64,000 nucleotides of DNA, taken from assembly GCA_902491215.1 (NCBI GenBank), contig CABUGV010000009.1, positions 1 through 64,000 of the forward strand, in the 5' to 3' direction. The stretch comes from 43-108 sp001915545. Its GTDB lineage: Bacteria > Bacteroidota > Bacteroidia > Bacteroidales > Bacteroidaceae. Under the pieces are notes generated by a model, which saw only the letters and a list, made by a program, of their open reading frames with translations, had not been told where the DNA came from and searched no databases. Made by a program: the position numbers and the translations under genes. Below, piece after piece: positions 1 through 7,049 of the stretch; within the stretch, counting starts at the first letter, position 1; every line of letters starts with the position of its first letter.

Positions 1-263
1 TTTTCCGACCGCATCATCATAATATCTTCGCCCCGTATGCCGTGGTGTTCTTGCAACATGGCTTCCAAAGCGCACAAAACAGGACGGACCACTTCATGGA
101 ATAATTCATCTTTGCTTGTGAAGTAGTTATAGATATTCCCGACACCAACCCCAGCTAACTCCGCTATTTCGCGCATTGAAGTTTTGGAATAGCCTTTCTT
201 CTCGAATTGCTGCCTGGCAATCGTCAATATCCGACCCCGTATGTCCTCTTTCAGCACTTGCAT
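1..263 (-). CDS. TetR/AcrR family transcriptional regulator (3' end off window)
   Basis: The gene starts at the ATG at 263 and reads left off the window edge, so only the first 87 or so residues are visible. They form a TetR-type N-terminal DNA-binding domain: an amphipathic first helix followed by the helix-turn-helix signature TSMREIAELAGVGVGNIYNY and then FTSKDELF. The ligand-binding domain, and so the inducer, is not visible. A promoter with a perfect -7 box lies just upstream. The gene follows the mobilization genes on the same strand and is probably cargo or a regulator of cargo of the mobile element. Family assignment is secure and the target is unknown. Confidence 0.9.
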   Translation of the reverse strand, partial: MQVLKEDIRGRILTIARQQFEKKGYSKTSMREIAELAGVGVGNIYNYFTSKDELFHEVVRPVLCALEAMLQEHHGIRGEDIMMMRSE

Positions 264-296
264 TTATAATGAACAATGTTTCTGATTTTGTTTCTG

Positions 297-327
297 CAAA
301 TGTACGGGGCTTAAATTTATCCGGCAA
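297..327 (-). promoter_or_regulatory. Bacteroidetes-type promoter of the TetR gene
   Basis: Read on the minus strand, TACATTTG (304 to 297) matches the -7 consensus TAnnTTTG. A TTG at 327 to 325 lies 20 bp upstream as a partial -33 element. The start codon at 263 would leave a leader of about 25 nt. Confidence 0.55.
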
Positions 328-374
328 TACCTATTTTTTAGGGATTTTACAATATCCAATATATACTTTGGACT

Positions 375-908
375 TTATTTTATGTAAGCATAAATAAGAA
401 GTAGAATAGTGTAAAATATAAAAAAGGACATCATAATTTTCGTCCAAAAACTTGATAGCCAAATACCTTCATTCTTTTGAAGGTGTTTGGCTAACTTTTT
501 ACTATGTTCCTCCAAGAGTTTTTTCTCTGTCTTGATGTGATTGGCAGAACATTGGTTCACCTTAGCAAGTTCACTGTTATCAACCTTAGCACGGATGACG
601 GTGTTTCGTTCCGCCTTGACAATGGCGTTGCTGATACCGTCCACAATGTTGTCGGCACTTTCCTTGGCTGCTTCCAGAGCCTTGAAGGCCGCCCGTTCCC
701 GTTGGACGGTGTGCTTTAGGCTGCCGTGTATGCCGTGCAGTTCTTCTTTCAGGGCTTGGATTTCATTCAGCAGATTGCGAAGTCCAACTATTTGACAGTT
801 GACTTCTTGAAGCAGTCCGTCAAGCTCCTGCATATCCTGTTTCAACTCCTCTTCGGGCGTATAATTGGCAAGCCGCTCACGCAGTGCGGCTGTATCGGGT
901 TGTTTCAT
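375..908 (-). CDS. Coiled-coil protein with C-terminal membrane anchor, mobilization accessory
   Basis: This 177-residue protein is not one I can assign to a named family. Residues about 10 to 150 are rich in Glu, Lys, Leu and Gln with heptad-like spacing, which predicts a long coiled coil. The last 25 or so residues form one hydrophobic helix (MMSFFIFYTILLLIYAYIK) at the very C-terminus, so the protein is probably tail-anchored in the inner membrane. It starts 24 nt after the relaxase stop on the same strand, the position in which Bacteroidales mobilizable elements often carry a third mobilization gene. A role in holding the relaxosome at the membrane or the coupling protein is inference. 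Confidence 0.7.
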   Translation of the reverse strand: MKQPDTAALRERLANYTPEEELKQDMQELDGLLQEVNCQIVGLRNLLNEIQALKEELHGIHGSLKHTVQRERAAFKALEAAKESADNIVDGISNAIVKAERNTVIRAKVDNSELAKVNQCSANHIKTEKKLLEEHSKKLAKHLQKNEGIWLSSFWTKIMMSFFIFYTILLLIYAYIK

Positions 909-932
909 TTGCGTTGCTGTTTATTGGGTTTG

Positions 933-2204
933 TCATTTGCGTTTCATTCCTGATTTCTTCTGTATGCCGAGCCTATGCAAAGCCTCACGCGCACAACGGC
1001 GGGCAAATTCAATCTCGTCTTCCTCCGGGTCTCGTCCCCATTTTAGGTCGGACTGTGAGCCGCCACCACTACCGCCGGATGTAATCTCGTAGGGTGACGC
1101 TATAAGAGTGAAGTAAGCCATCGCCAAGTTCTGCAAGTCCTGCCAGTTGGCAAGTTCCCGGTAGTCGAACTCGTTGTTGAAGAAGTCAATCACCTTGTCG
1201 GGCAGATAGCGTTTGTAGGTCTTGCCGTCATGCTCAAACTCCGTGGGCAGGCGGTTCGGCTTATAGTCCGTGTAGTTCTCGTAAACCGGATTGTGCTGCC
1301 GTATAACGGGCTGTGGCTTTTGTTTTGCAGCATTGGGTACAGGCGGTTTCGGTGTCAGTATGGCGGTCGGTTTGGGTGTCGGGCTTGCTTGTTTGGTTTT
1401 CTGTTTATCCTGTTCGGGATGCAGCTTCTCCCATGTCAGCCTGATGCGTGATGCGGTCAGGTTGCGCCCCTTTCCGAGTTCCGATGCCTTGAACCTTGTG
1501 CTGCCCTTGCAAAGCACATAGCCGCGCATCACATCCTTCTTGTCCTTGCGCAGATGCAGTTCGTAGCCTTTGGCGGAAAGCAACTTTTTATAACCGTCCC
1601 ATGACCACTTGTCGAGTTCGCGTAAGGCTTCCAAGCAGTCGGCACTGACCTGTGGAATGTTCATCTCGTGTATGTGCATGGCGGTAGTCCAGCCCCTTTG
1701 CCGTGCGACCTTTTCAGCCGCCCGTTGTGCGCGGAGGTGGATGGCGTGGTCGTTGTTGATGTTCCCGTCCTCGTCCACCCGGCAGACGATGGCATGTAGG
1801 TGCGGTATGCCGCTCTTGGATTCCTCGTGCAGCCAGACGCTGGACTTGCTGCCCGATACGTTGGTGTGTGGAGAAATAACTTTTCCGTCCTTGTCACGTA
1901 TCTCTTGGCTGTCGAAAGTCGCCGCGAAATCATTCCACAGTTGCCACCAGTCGTCCAAGGTGAAGTCCCGGGTATGCTCCATCGCCGGGCTAATCTCCAT
2001 GCGGATGACGTTGTTTTTTATGTTGGGGTGGTTCATGGTGGCGAACTTCATTTCCGTCCATATACCCGTAGCGTCCATGCCCTGCGGCATGAAGTTGTCG
2101 CAGATGCGCGTTTTCTTTTCGGGATGCTTCTTGTTCCTCGATTCCCCCGACACATAGAGCATCGCCCTTATGCCGTGGGCTACCGCCTTTGCGTTGGCTA
2201 TCAT
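933..2204 (-). CDS. Relaxase / mobilization nuclease (MobA-like)
   Basis: The protein has about 423 residues from the ATG at 2204. The reading frame is open further upstream to 2300, but 2204 is preferred because the protein then begins MIANAKAVAHGI, as relaxases of this kind do. The relaxase domain covers about the first 210 residues. It includes the early YVSGES segment, an IRMEISP strand, and HLHAIVCR, which supplies the histidine metal-ligand motif. A Pro- and Lys-rich linker follows, then a C-terminal region of unknown role. It would nick oriT and lead single-stranded DNA into a conjugation channel supplied by another element. MobC lies directly upstream with the ATGA at 2201-2204 shared. 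No type IV secretion genes are visible, so the element is mobilizable rather than self-transmissible as far as seen. Confidence 0.85.
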   Translation of the reverse strand: MIANAKAVAHGIRAMLYVSGESRNKKHPEKKTRICDNFMPQGMDATGIWTEMKFATMNHPNIKNNVIRMEISPAMEHTRDFTLDDWWQLWNDFAATFDSQEIRDKDGKVISPHTNVSGSKSSVWLHEESKSGIPHLHAIVCRVDEDGNINNDHAIHLRAQRAAEKVARQRGWTTAMHIHEMNIPQVSADCLEALRELDKWSWDGYKKLLSAKGYELHLRKDKKDVMRGYVLCKGSTRFKASELGKGRNLTASRIRLTWEKLHPEQDKQKTKQASPTPKPTAILTPKPPVPNAAKQKPQPVIRQHNPVYENYTDYKPNRLPTEFEHDGKTYKRYLPDKVIDFFNNEFDYRELANWQDLQNLAMAYFTLIASPYEITSGGSGGGSQSDLKWGRDPEEDEIEFARRCAREALHRLGIQKKSGMKRK

Positions 2205-2647
2205 GCGCCGTCCTCCTTTGTCTCTTGGTTTGTTGTTCCTGCCGATAGCTGTTCGCCGTCTGCGCGGACTGCAAGAAGTCGGCGACACGGTTTGTAACAT
2301 GGGCCACTTTCTCGTACCATTCGAGCATGGTCTCTTCGTGCCGGAACAGGCGTATTTTCTCGTTGTCGCTCAGTCCGTGCAGGGCGTTGGCGAAGTTCAC
2401 CATGTCCGTGCGGCAGGCCGCAAGCTGACGCAAACCGTCCAGTTCCCTGTCGGAAAGCCTTTGCCGTGGCTTGTAGCCGAGTGCCCTTGCCCGGATGAAG
2501 TCGCTGCGTGTCATGCCGCACTGGTCGGCGGTGCTCTTGATTTGCGAAAGCTCCTGTTCCGTGACCTTGGTGACAACCACCTTGTCGCGCCTTATAACGG
2601 GCTTCTTTTGCTCCTGTTCCTGATTGGAGGTATCCTCGTATTTCCAT
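2201..2647 (-). CDS. mobC: MobC-like relaxosome protein, frame broken near its start
   Basis: The conserved MobC-like sequence (for example TRSDFIRARALGYKPRQRLS and the following helical region ending near FLQSAQTANS) lies in one frame across about 2230 to 2640. That frame has no ATG, GTG or TTG close upstream. The nearest ATG, at 2647, is in another frame. Removing one A from the run at 2641-2643 would join it as MEYEDTSNQEQEQ. The frame carrying MobC runs on to 1990, deep inside the relaxase, whereas another frame stops at 2201 in an ATGA overlap with the relaxase start. The 3' end is therefore also uncertain. MobC proteins bind oriT as ribbon-helix-helix-like dimers and help the relaxase. 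The gene may be inactive, rely on an unusual start, or contain a sequencing error. Confidence 0.65.
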   Translation of the reverse strand: MEIRGYLQSGTGAKEARYKARQGGCHQGHGTGAFANQEHRRPVRHDTQRLHPGKGTRLQATAKAFRQGTGRFASACGLPHGHGELRQRPARTERQRENTPVPARRDHARMVRESGPCYKPCRRLLAVRADGEQLSAGTTNQETKEDGA

Positions 2648-2722
2648 ATATAACAGATGTCTTTGAAAAGTCGTGAAACGGTTTCTAAAAGAGGGAAGCT
2701 GCGAGCCTGCGAGCGGCAAGGA

Positions 2723-2920
2723 CAACGGTCTGTCAATCCGTTGCGAGGGCGTCGGGGTGTTACTGTCCGTAGGCGGTAATACCTCGGCATACCTCGCAAC
2801 TGAACGCTAACGCTCCATGCCAAACCGGCCTTCCGCTTGCCATTGCCAAAACAGACTGGTTCCAGCAAAATGCCGGAGAATGGAACAACGGAAAGCGTTT
2901 TTGTAGCACAGAACCGTTGT
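2723..2920. other. Candidate origin of transfer (oriT) with nested inverted repeats
   Basis: The non-coding stretch upstream of mobC holds TTGCGAGG (2741-2748) and its exact inverse CCTCGCAA (2792-2799), enclosing GGTGTTAC (2755-2762) against GTAATACC (2776-2783) with one mismatch. CAACGG (2723-2728) pairs with CCGTTG (2738-2743). ACAACGG (2885-2891) pairs with CCGTTGT (2914-2920). Position next to mobC and the relaxase and the nested repeats suggest oriT. No nic site is identified. Confidence 0.45.
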
Positions 2921-2941
2921 CTGTCCGACTTCTGACGGCTC

Positions 2942-3391
2942 TTATTCTTCCCTCTGTTCGCGGATAAAGGGATTGGCGATGCTGCCACCCTCCGCTGTTT
3001 TCCACCCGAAGAGGCACGGAAAGGTCATCACGGATGCCACCCTTGAACGGTGGGTATTGACAAGCCCCAAGTCCGTGAGCGTGGCAAGCAGGTTGCGTAT
3101 GCGCTTCCTTCCCATGTTCCACTGTGCAGCAAGTAGTTCCTCGGAATACTGCGCCTGACCTGCGGAAAGCATGAGTGCCCGGCGGAAACCCTTGCTTTCT
3201 CCGGCGGCAACCGCCATCCTTGCCAAGAGGTCGCCAAACAATGTGAAGTTGCTTATCTCCCTGCCCTCATCATCTGTCGTTGTTCCGTGCAGCCATTGCA
3301 ATGCACCTGCGGAAAAGATGAAAGTAAATGTTTCAATCCCTGTCGGGCGCAAGAAACAATATTTTTCCTTGTCCTTTGTATTTTCTTGCAT
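2942..3391 (-). CDS. Hypothetical element protein, possible winged-helix
   Basis: This 149-residue soluble protein is not assigned to a named family. The middle (about residues 75 to 120: AQYSEELLAAQWNMGRKRIR, then a helix and a short basic strand) reads like a helix-turn-helix with a wing. That shape is seen in replication or mobilization control proteins of Bacteroidales elements. It lies upstream of the candidate oriT and mobC on the same strand, about 120 nt after the next gene. A DNA-binding role is inference from the predicted fold. Confidence 0.6.
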   Translation of the reverse strand: MQENTKDKEKYCFLRPTGIETFTFIFSAGALQWLHGTTTDDEGREISNFTLFGDLLARMAVAAGESKGFRRALMLSAGQAQYSEELLAAQWNMGRKRIRNLLATLTDLGLVNTHRSRVASVMTFPCLFGWKTAEGGSIANPFIREQREE

Positions 3392-3513
3392 CGTTTGATA
3401 AAAGTTAGGGGAACGGAATATCGGAAAGTCCTATGGCCGTTTCCAGACATCCCATGCGTGAAAGTTTAACTTGTCCGTTCCTGTGTTATCCGATATCCCG
3501 TTCCAGTTTGACA

Positions 3514-3987
3514 TCAGTTTCTGTTTCCATTAGCGACGGATTGCGATTGCAAGTGCCCTCGCGCATCCTCCACAGCCTTGAAGTCGGAAGAGATTTTCAT
3601 CAGCGCGACACTGATGCGGCAAAGCTGGCTTATATCCACAAATCCCTTGACCGCCTCCATCAACTTTTGGGCACGTTCCTGACGGTGTTTCATGATGGCC
3701 TCGCTGCTTGTACCATTTTCTTTTGTGAGCCCGTGATTAAGGAAACGGTTGACTGCCAGCATATCGGTTGCCTCAATCGTTCCGATGTCGCCATTTCCCA
3801 TGCCGTAACCCACCATCACACGGATGGAATCGGCTTCGTAAGGGGTGCAGTTGCGCAAGAACTCCAGAATGGTCTGTGCCTTTGCGCTGATGACGGGTCT
3901 GCTTTCTTTCTTCTTGGATTCCTTGTTCGTGGAATCAAAAGCCGCAGTATCCTTGATACCCGGCTCCATGTTCTTAGAGTTATCCAT
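3514..3987 (-). CDS. Hypothetical mobile-element protein
   Basis: About 157 residues from the ATG at 3987. An upstream ATG at 4032 would overlap the preceding gene by 17 nt and is less likely. The N-terminal 40 residues are charged and Lys/Ser-rich, and the rest is predicted mainly helical with no signal peptide or membrane segment. I do not recognise a family. It follows the excisionase-like gene within 30 nt, so the two are probably co-transcribed from the promoter at 4346-4375. Confidence 0.6.
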   Translation of the reverse strand: MDNSKNMEPGIKDTAAFDSTNKESKKKESRPVISAKAQTILEFLRNCTPYEADSIRVMVGYGMGNGDIGTIEATDMLAVNRFLNHGLTKENGTSSEAIMKHRQERAQKLMEAVKGFVDISQLCRISVALMKISSDFKAVEDARGHLQSQSVANGNRN

Positions 3988-4015
3988 AACAGTTGTTTTA
4001 TAAAAGATTGGTAAA

Positions 4016-4291
4016 TCATTTGTTTTTCTCATGAGTCGCCAGATAGCGTGCTGCTTCGCTGTCTATTTCGTCCTGCGACTTCACCCGTACCCGTTTCATC
4101 CAAGCGTCAAGGTCTTCCTTGGCGAAGAAGCAAAGTTTTCCTCCCTGCTTATAGTAAGGGATTGCGCGGCGCATCATCATCTTATAGAGATAACTGGGTT
4201 TCAGTCCGAGGTATCGGGCCGCTTCGGTGGTGGTCATTAAATTGCGTTCACTTTCCATATCCATTCGTTTTATAATTGTTGCTTGTATCAT
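4016..4291 (-). CDS. Excisionase-like helix-turn-helix protein
   Basis: A 91-residue protein with a MerR/Xis-type winged-helix signature: TTTEAARYLGLKPSYLYKMM, then AIPYYKQGGKLCFFAKEDLD and a conserved tryptophan. This is the helix-turn-helix group often found beside tyrosine recombinases in Bacteroidales elements, where such proteins steer excision or regulate transfer genes. Alternative starts at 4264 and 4258 are possible; the latter would begin MESERN. A strong promoter lies at 4346-4375. Being an excisionase rather than a plain regulator is inferred from context. Confidence 0.8.
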   Translation of the reverse strand: MIQATIIKRMDMESERNLMTTTEAARYLGLKPSYLYKMMMRRAIPYYKQGGKLCFFAKEDLDAWMKRVRVKSQDEIDSEAARYLATHEKNK

Positions 4292-4345
4292 TGAGAAACT
4301 AGAATCTGCTGTTTGTCAACCTATTGTTTTCTTCTGTTTCCGATG

Positions 4346-4375
4346 CAAAGTTAAGTTTGCCCCGAAGTGGTCCAA
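4346..4375 (-). promoter_or_regulatory. Strong Bacteroidetes promoter for the HTH gene
   Basis: On the minus strand TTGG (4375-4372), a 19-bp spacer and TAACTTTG (4353-4346) fit the -33/-7 consensus almost perfectly. The leader to the ATG at 4291 is about 45 nt. Confidence 0.7.
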
Positions 4376-4410
4376 TGGGGAGTGAATGGGGAAAGTGCAT
4401 CAAAAGAAAA

Positions 4411-4445
4411 TGCGTCATATCGCTGTGTATGAGCGATATAACGCA
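4411..4445 (-). terminator. Intrinsic terminator of the ATPase operon
   Basis: TGCGT-C-ATATCGCT pairs with AGCGATAT-A-ACGCA: 13 pairs, one mismatch, 7-nt loop. It is followed on the minus strand by TTTTCTTTT. It lies about 50 nt past the stop at 4493 and separates that operon from the HTH promoter. Confidence 0.7.
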
Positions 4446-4492
4446 TAAATGCAATAAGAGTGTATTTTGCTGAATGGGGAAACGGCGGGCGG

Positions 4493-4906
4493 CTATGGGG
4501 TAGTATTCAGCCGCCTTGCATTTTCGATGGCTTTGTCAATGACTTTACGGAAATCCTGATTTTCTTTGGTTGCCCCTTTAGCGCAGACATCATTGCGGTG
4601 TTTGTCATAGTAGGACTTGGATATGCCGCAATGTTTCAGGAACTCTTCTGCCCAAAGTCTGCCGCGTTCACGGGGGCGGATGGTCTGTGATACGGATAAA
4701 ACCATATAGCAGACGCGCAGGTTCTCTTTCGGGCGGACGGTAACGGGGCGTGAAGTCGGCTTCAGGTTCATGAAATTCACGAAGTCGCTGCCCGACGCAA
4801 ATTCAAATTGATAGTCATTGCACACTTCGTAAATGAACAGGCACAGGGCGAGATCAACGGTGTCCATCCATGAGACCGTTTCCTGCAGCAGACTTGCACG
4901 GCTCAT
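4493..4906 (-). CDS. Hypothetical protein, third gene of ATPase operon
   Basis: A 137-residue soluble protein that I do not recognise. The N-terminal half is helical and mixed in character; the C-terminal half (RERGRLWAEEFLKHCGISKS and a basic helix after it) resembles a small helical, possibly nucleic-acid-binding region. Its start codon overlaps the stop of the upstream gene by 4 nt (ATGA at 4903-4906), so translation is probably coupled. The operon ends at the terminator 50 nt downstream. Confidence 0.65.
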   Translation of the reverse strand: MSRASLLQETVSWMDTVDLALCLFIYEVCNDYQFEFASGSDFVNFMNLKPTSRPVTVRPKENLRVCYMVLSVSQTIRPRERGRLWAEEFLKHCGISKSYYDKHRNDVCAKGATKENQDFRKVIDKAIENARRLNTTP

Positions 4907-5535
4907 GGCTTGTCCTCCTTCATCTGGTTGATGTCAGACAGGATGCTTTCGGCGATTCCATGCAGGCGTTCCACCAACACATCAAGAAACATCGGCTTGA
5001 AACAGTATACGCAGAAATACCTGCTGCGTTCCTGCTGCCACTCGTTATATAAATGGTCGGTTTGTGCATGAGCCGTGTCGTACTCCGCATTCTTGGCATC
5101 GCATTCAACAGATAACTTCATGTATTCCTCCGAATCCAACGGCAGGAAGTCCAGACGGTTGTTCAGTGCCGAATATTTGCGCCAGAGTTCAGTGGAGGCG
5201 GCTTTCGCTTCCTCGTACCGGAGTTCAAACGGTTTCAGATATTCTTCAAAAAGGGCTTCAAAGTTCACAACCTGCAATGATGTTTTGTCTAGGGACAGAT
5301 ATGTTTCACTCTCCGAAAAAAGGGCGGAAGAAAATTTTAGAAGCTGTTCTGCGTCCTTCTCCGCCAATGATTCCGCTTCTTCTACAACCGTGTTCGTGTC
5401 ACAGAAGTCCCGGTAAAACAGGGATAACAGCAAGGCTTGGGCAAAAGAGAATGCACCTTGCTCGCAAGTGGAGAGAAGCATGTTCACTTCGTGTAGCCGT
5501 TGTGAAATATTTGATAGCGTACAACTCATATTCAT
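4903..5535 (-). CDS. Hypothetical coiled-coil protein, second gene of ATPase operon
   Basis: A 210-residue protein that I do not recognise. It is strongly acidic and predicted almost all helical, with a likely coiled coil at about residues 95 to 160 (FELRYEEAKAASTELWRKYS region) and two cysteines in FCVYCF near residue 175 that could form half of a metal site. There is no signal peptide or membrane helix. It shares 4-nt overlaps with both neighbours (5532-5535 and 4903-4906), which ties the three products together in expression and suggests similar amounts of each. Confidence 0.65.
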   Translation of the reverse strand: MNMSCTLSNISQRLHEVNMLLSTCEQGAFSFAQALLLSLFYRDFCDTNTVVEEAESLAEKDAEQLLKFSSALFSESETYLSLDKTSLQVVNFEALFEEYLKPFELRYEEAKAASTELWRKYSALNNRLDFLPLDSEEYMKLSVECDAKNAEYDTAHAQTDHLYNEWQQERSRYFCVYCFKPMFLDVLVERLHGIAESILSDINQMKEDKP

Positions 5536-6863
5536 AGAAACATTGTCATATATGCCGGAAGATACAGCATGTCTTCTTCCTTACGCATATCTTTCGTATA
5601 AATCAGATATTTGTTTTTTATCCGGACTGAAAATTTTCTGCAAAAGGCATCCAAGGAAGCATGTGCCTTATAACCGGATGATTTCACTTCGATGGGACTT
5701 ACCTTGTCGGCTTCGGCTATCAGAAAATCCACTTCGTAGTTATGCTTTCCGCTTTCTGTGGGAAATGTGTAATAGTACAACTCATGTCCGGCGGCTTTCA
5801 ACATCTGGGCGATGACATTCTCATAGACATACCCTAAATCCGCACTCAGTTTGTCACTGAGAAGTTTATGATAAATCGTGTTGTCGGTGAATTTCTTGTC
5901 CCAAAACGCAAGAGTGACGAACAGCCCCGTGTCGCCAGCGAACATCTTGTATTTGTCCGGGGCTTGATGCAATGCCATTCCGGCACCCGGATCATTGGCA
6001 TGATAAGCCATGTTGACCACCATTGATTCCTTGATTTCTGAAATGATTTCAGCCAGTTCGGAACTGCGTTTGCCATCTGTCGCGCTCCATGCCAGATACC
6101 TGTTGGCGTTACTTGTCAGTTGTGCCGGAATCTGATGGAACATCTTGGAAGCGTTGCCTGTCGGGTCTATTTTATTGAAATCATCTTCATACAATGTTAT
6201 GATGGAACGTTTCACACTGTCTACCTTTTCAAGATTATTGGTGTCAAGGTAGGAAGCCACAGCCTGCGGCATACCGCCGATAAGCATATACAAGCGGAAA
6301 TCACGCATCAACTTACGGTTCGTGGCATCACCCAAAGAAGTCCTGTTGTGGAAACAGCCTTGGAGCAAATTTATCGTTGCGGTATCTCCCAATGCCCACT
6401 TGAACTCTTCATAATCCATCGGATACATGTGAAGTTTGACTTCCTCGCTTGGGATAAGAATATCCTTGACGTTCTTGCGGATTGAAATCAGCGAACCTGT
6501 TTCAATATAATCATATCTTCCGTCTTTTACAAGATACTTGATGGCCTGCCTTGCTTTAGGCGCAAGTTGGACTTCATCGAAGATAATGACGGACTTGCGT
6601 TCTCTCAGTTCTATACCGTACTCCAATTGCAGCCGCATGAAAATACGATTAAGGTCAGATACGTCATTGAACAAGTCGCGGATTTCGGAGGAACATGCGG
6701 CAAAATCCACCAATATATGAGTGTCATATTCGTTTGTCGCAAACTCTTCGGCAACGGTGGACTTACCGACACGCCTTGCGCCCTGTATCAGCACGGCTGT
6801 TCTGCCTTCATCTGTCCGCTTCCATCGCAGAAGCTCATCGTAAATTTTCCTTTTGAATATCAT
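5532..6863 (-). CDS. AAA ATP-binding protein with DUF4143-type C-terminal domain
   Basis: About 443 residues from the ATG at 6863. An upstream ATG at 6899 lies above the predicted transcription start, so it is rejected. The N-terminal P-loop ATPase (AAA_14 group) has Walker A QGARRVGKST and Walker B SVIIFDEVQLAP, then a sensor-like YIETGSLIS. The C-terminal half matches the DUF4143 group, with a PD-(D/E)XK-like EVDFLIAEADKVSPIEVKSS segment. Such proteins are common in gut Bacteroidetes, and their biochemical role is not known. This copy sits inside a mobile element between the recombinases and mobilization genes and heads a three-gene operon with 4-nt overlaps. Confidence 0.85.
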   Translation of the reverse strand: MIFKRKIYDELLRWKRTDEGRTAVLIQGARRVGKSTVAEEFATNEYDTHILVDFAACSSEIRDLFNDVSDLNRIFMRLQLEYGIELRERKSVIIFDEVQLAPKARQAIKYLVKDGRYDYIETGSLISIRKNVKDILIPSEEVKLHMYPMDYEEFKWALGDTATINLLQGCFHNRTSLGDATNRKLMRDFRLYMLIGGMPQAVASYLDTNNLEKVDSVKRSIITLYEDDFNKIDPTGNASKMFHQIPAQLTSNANRYLAWSATDGKRSSELAEIISEIKESMVVNMAYHANDPGAGMALHQAPDKYKMFAGDTGLFVTLAFWDKKFTDNTIYHKLLSDKLSADLGYVYENVIAQMLKAAGHELYYYTFPTESGKHNYEVDFLIAEADKVSPIEVKSSGYKAHASLDAFCRKFSVRIKNKYLIYTKDMRKEEDMLYLPAYMTMFL

Positions 6864-6883
6864 AAATTGACTTTTATTGTCGG

Positions 6884-6914
6884 CAAAGATAATACGCATA
6901 ACACTAATCTCAAA
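6884..6914 (-). promoter_or_regulatory. Consensus promoter of the ATPase operon
   Basis: On the minus strand TTTG (6914-6911), exactly 19 bp, then TATCTTTG (6891-6884) match the Bacteroidetes consensus in full. Transcription should start near 6877, leaving a leader of about 14 nt to the ATG at 6863. The -33 element is part of the first TAATCTC repeat. Confidence 0.8.
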
Positions 6915-7011
6915 ATGTATTCAGTTAAAAATGACATTAATCTCAATTTGTTTAAGTTTGATACATAAATCTCAAAATTATTATTGCGCAATATCACAGT
7001 AATCTCGTTTT
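6903..7011. repeat. Four spaced TAATCTC(A) direct repeats upstream of the ATPase promoter
   Basis: AATCTC cores start at 6906, 6939, 6968 and 7001, spaced 33, 29 and 33 bp, or about three helical turns each. Each copy has an A or T before AATCTC and A/T-rich sequence after it. The first copy overlaps the -33 element of the ATPase operon promoter. They look like operator or iteron-like binding sites for an unknown protein. Confidence 0.65.
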
Positions 7012-7049
7012 CTAAATAATCCCAAGGCTCTCTTGTTCTAATAACAGAA

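Noticed and set aside
6903..7011. CRISPR-like array
   Set aside because: The repeat unit is only about 7 bp and spacing is irregular (29-33 bp); no cas genes are near.
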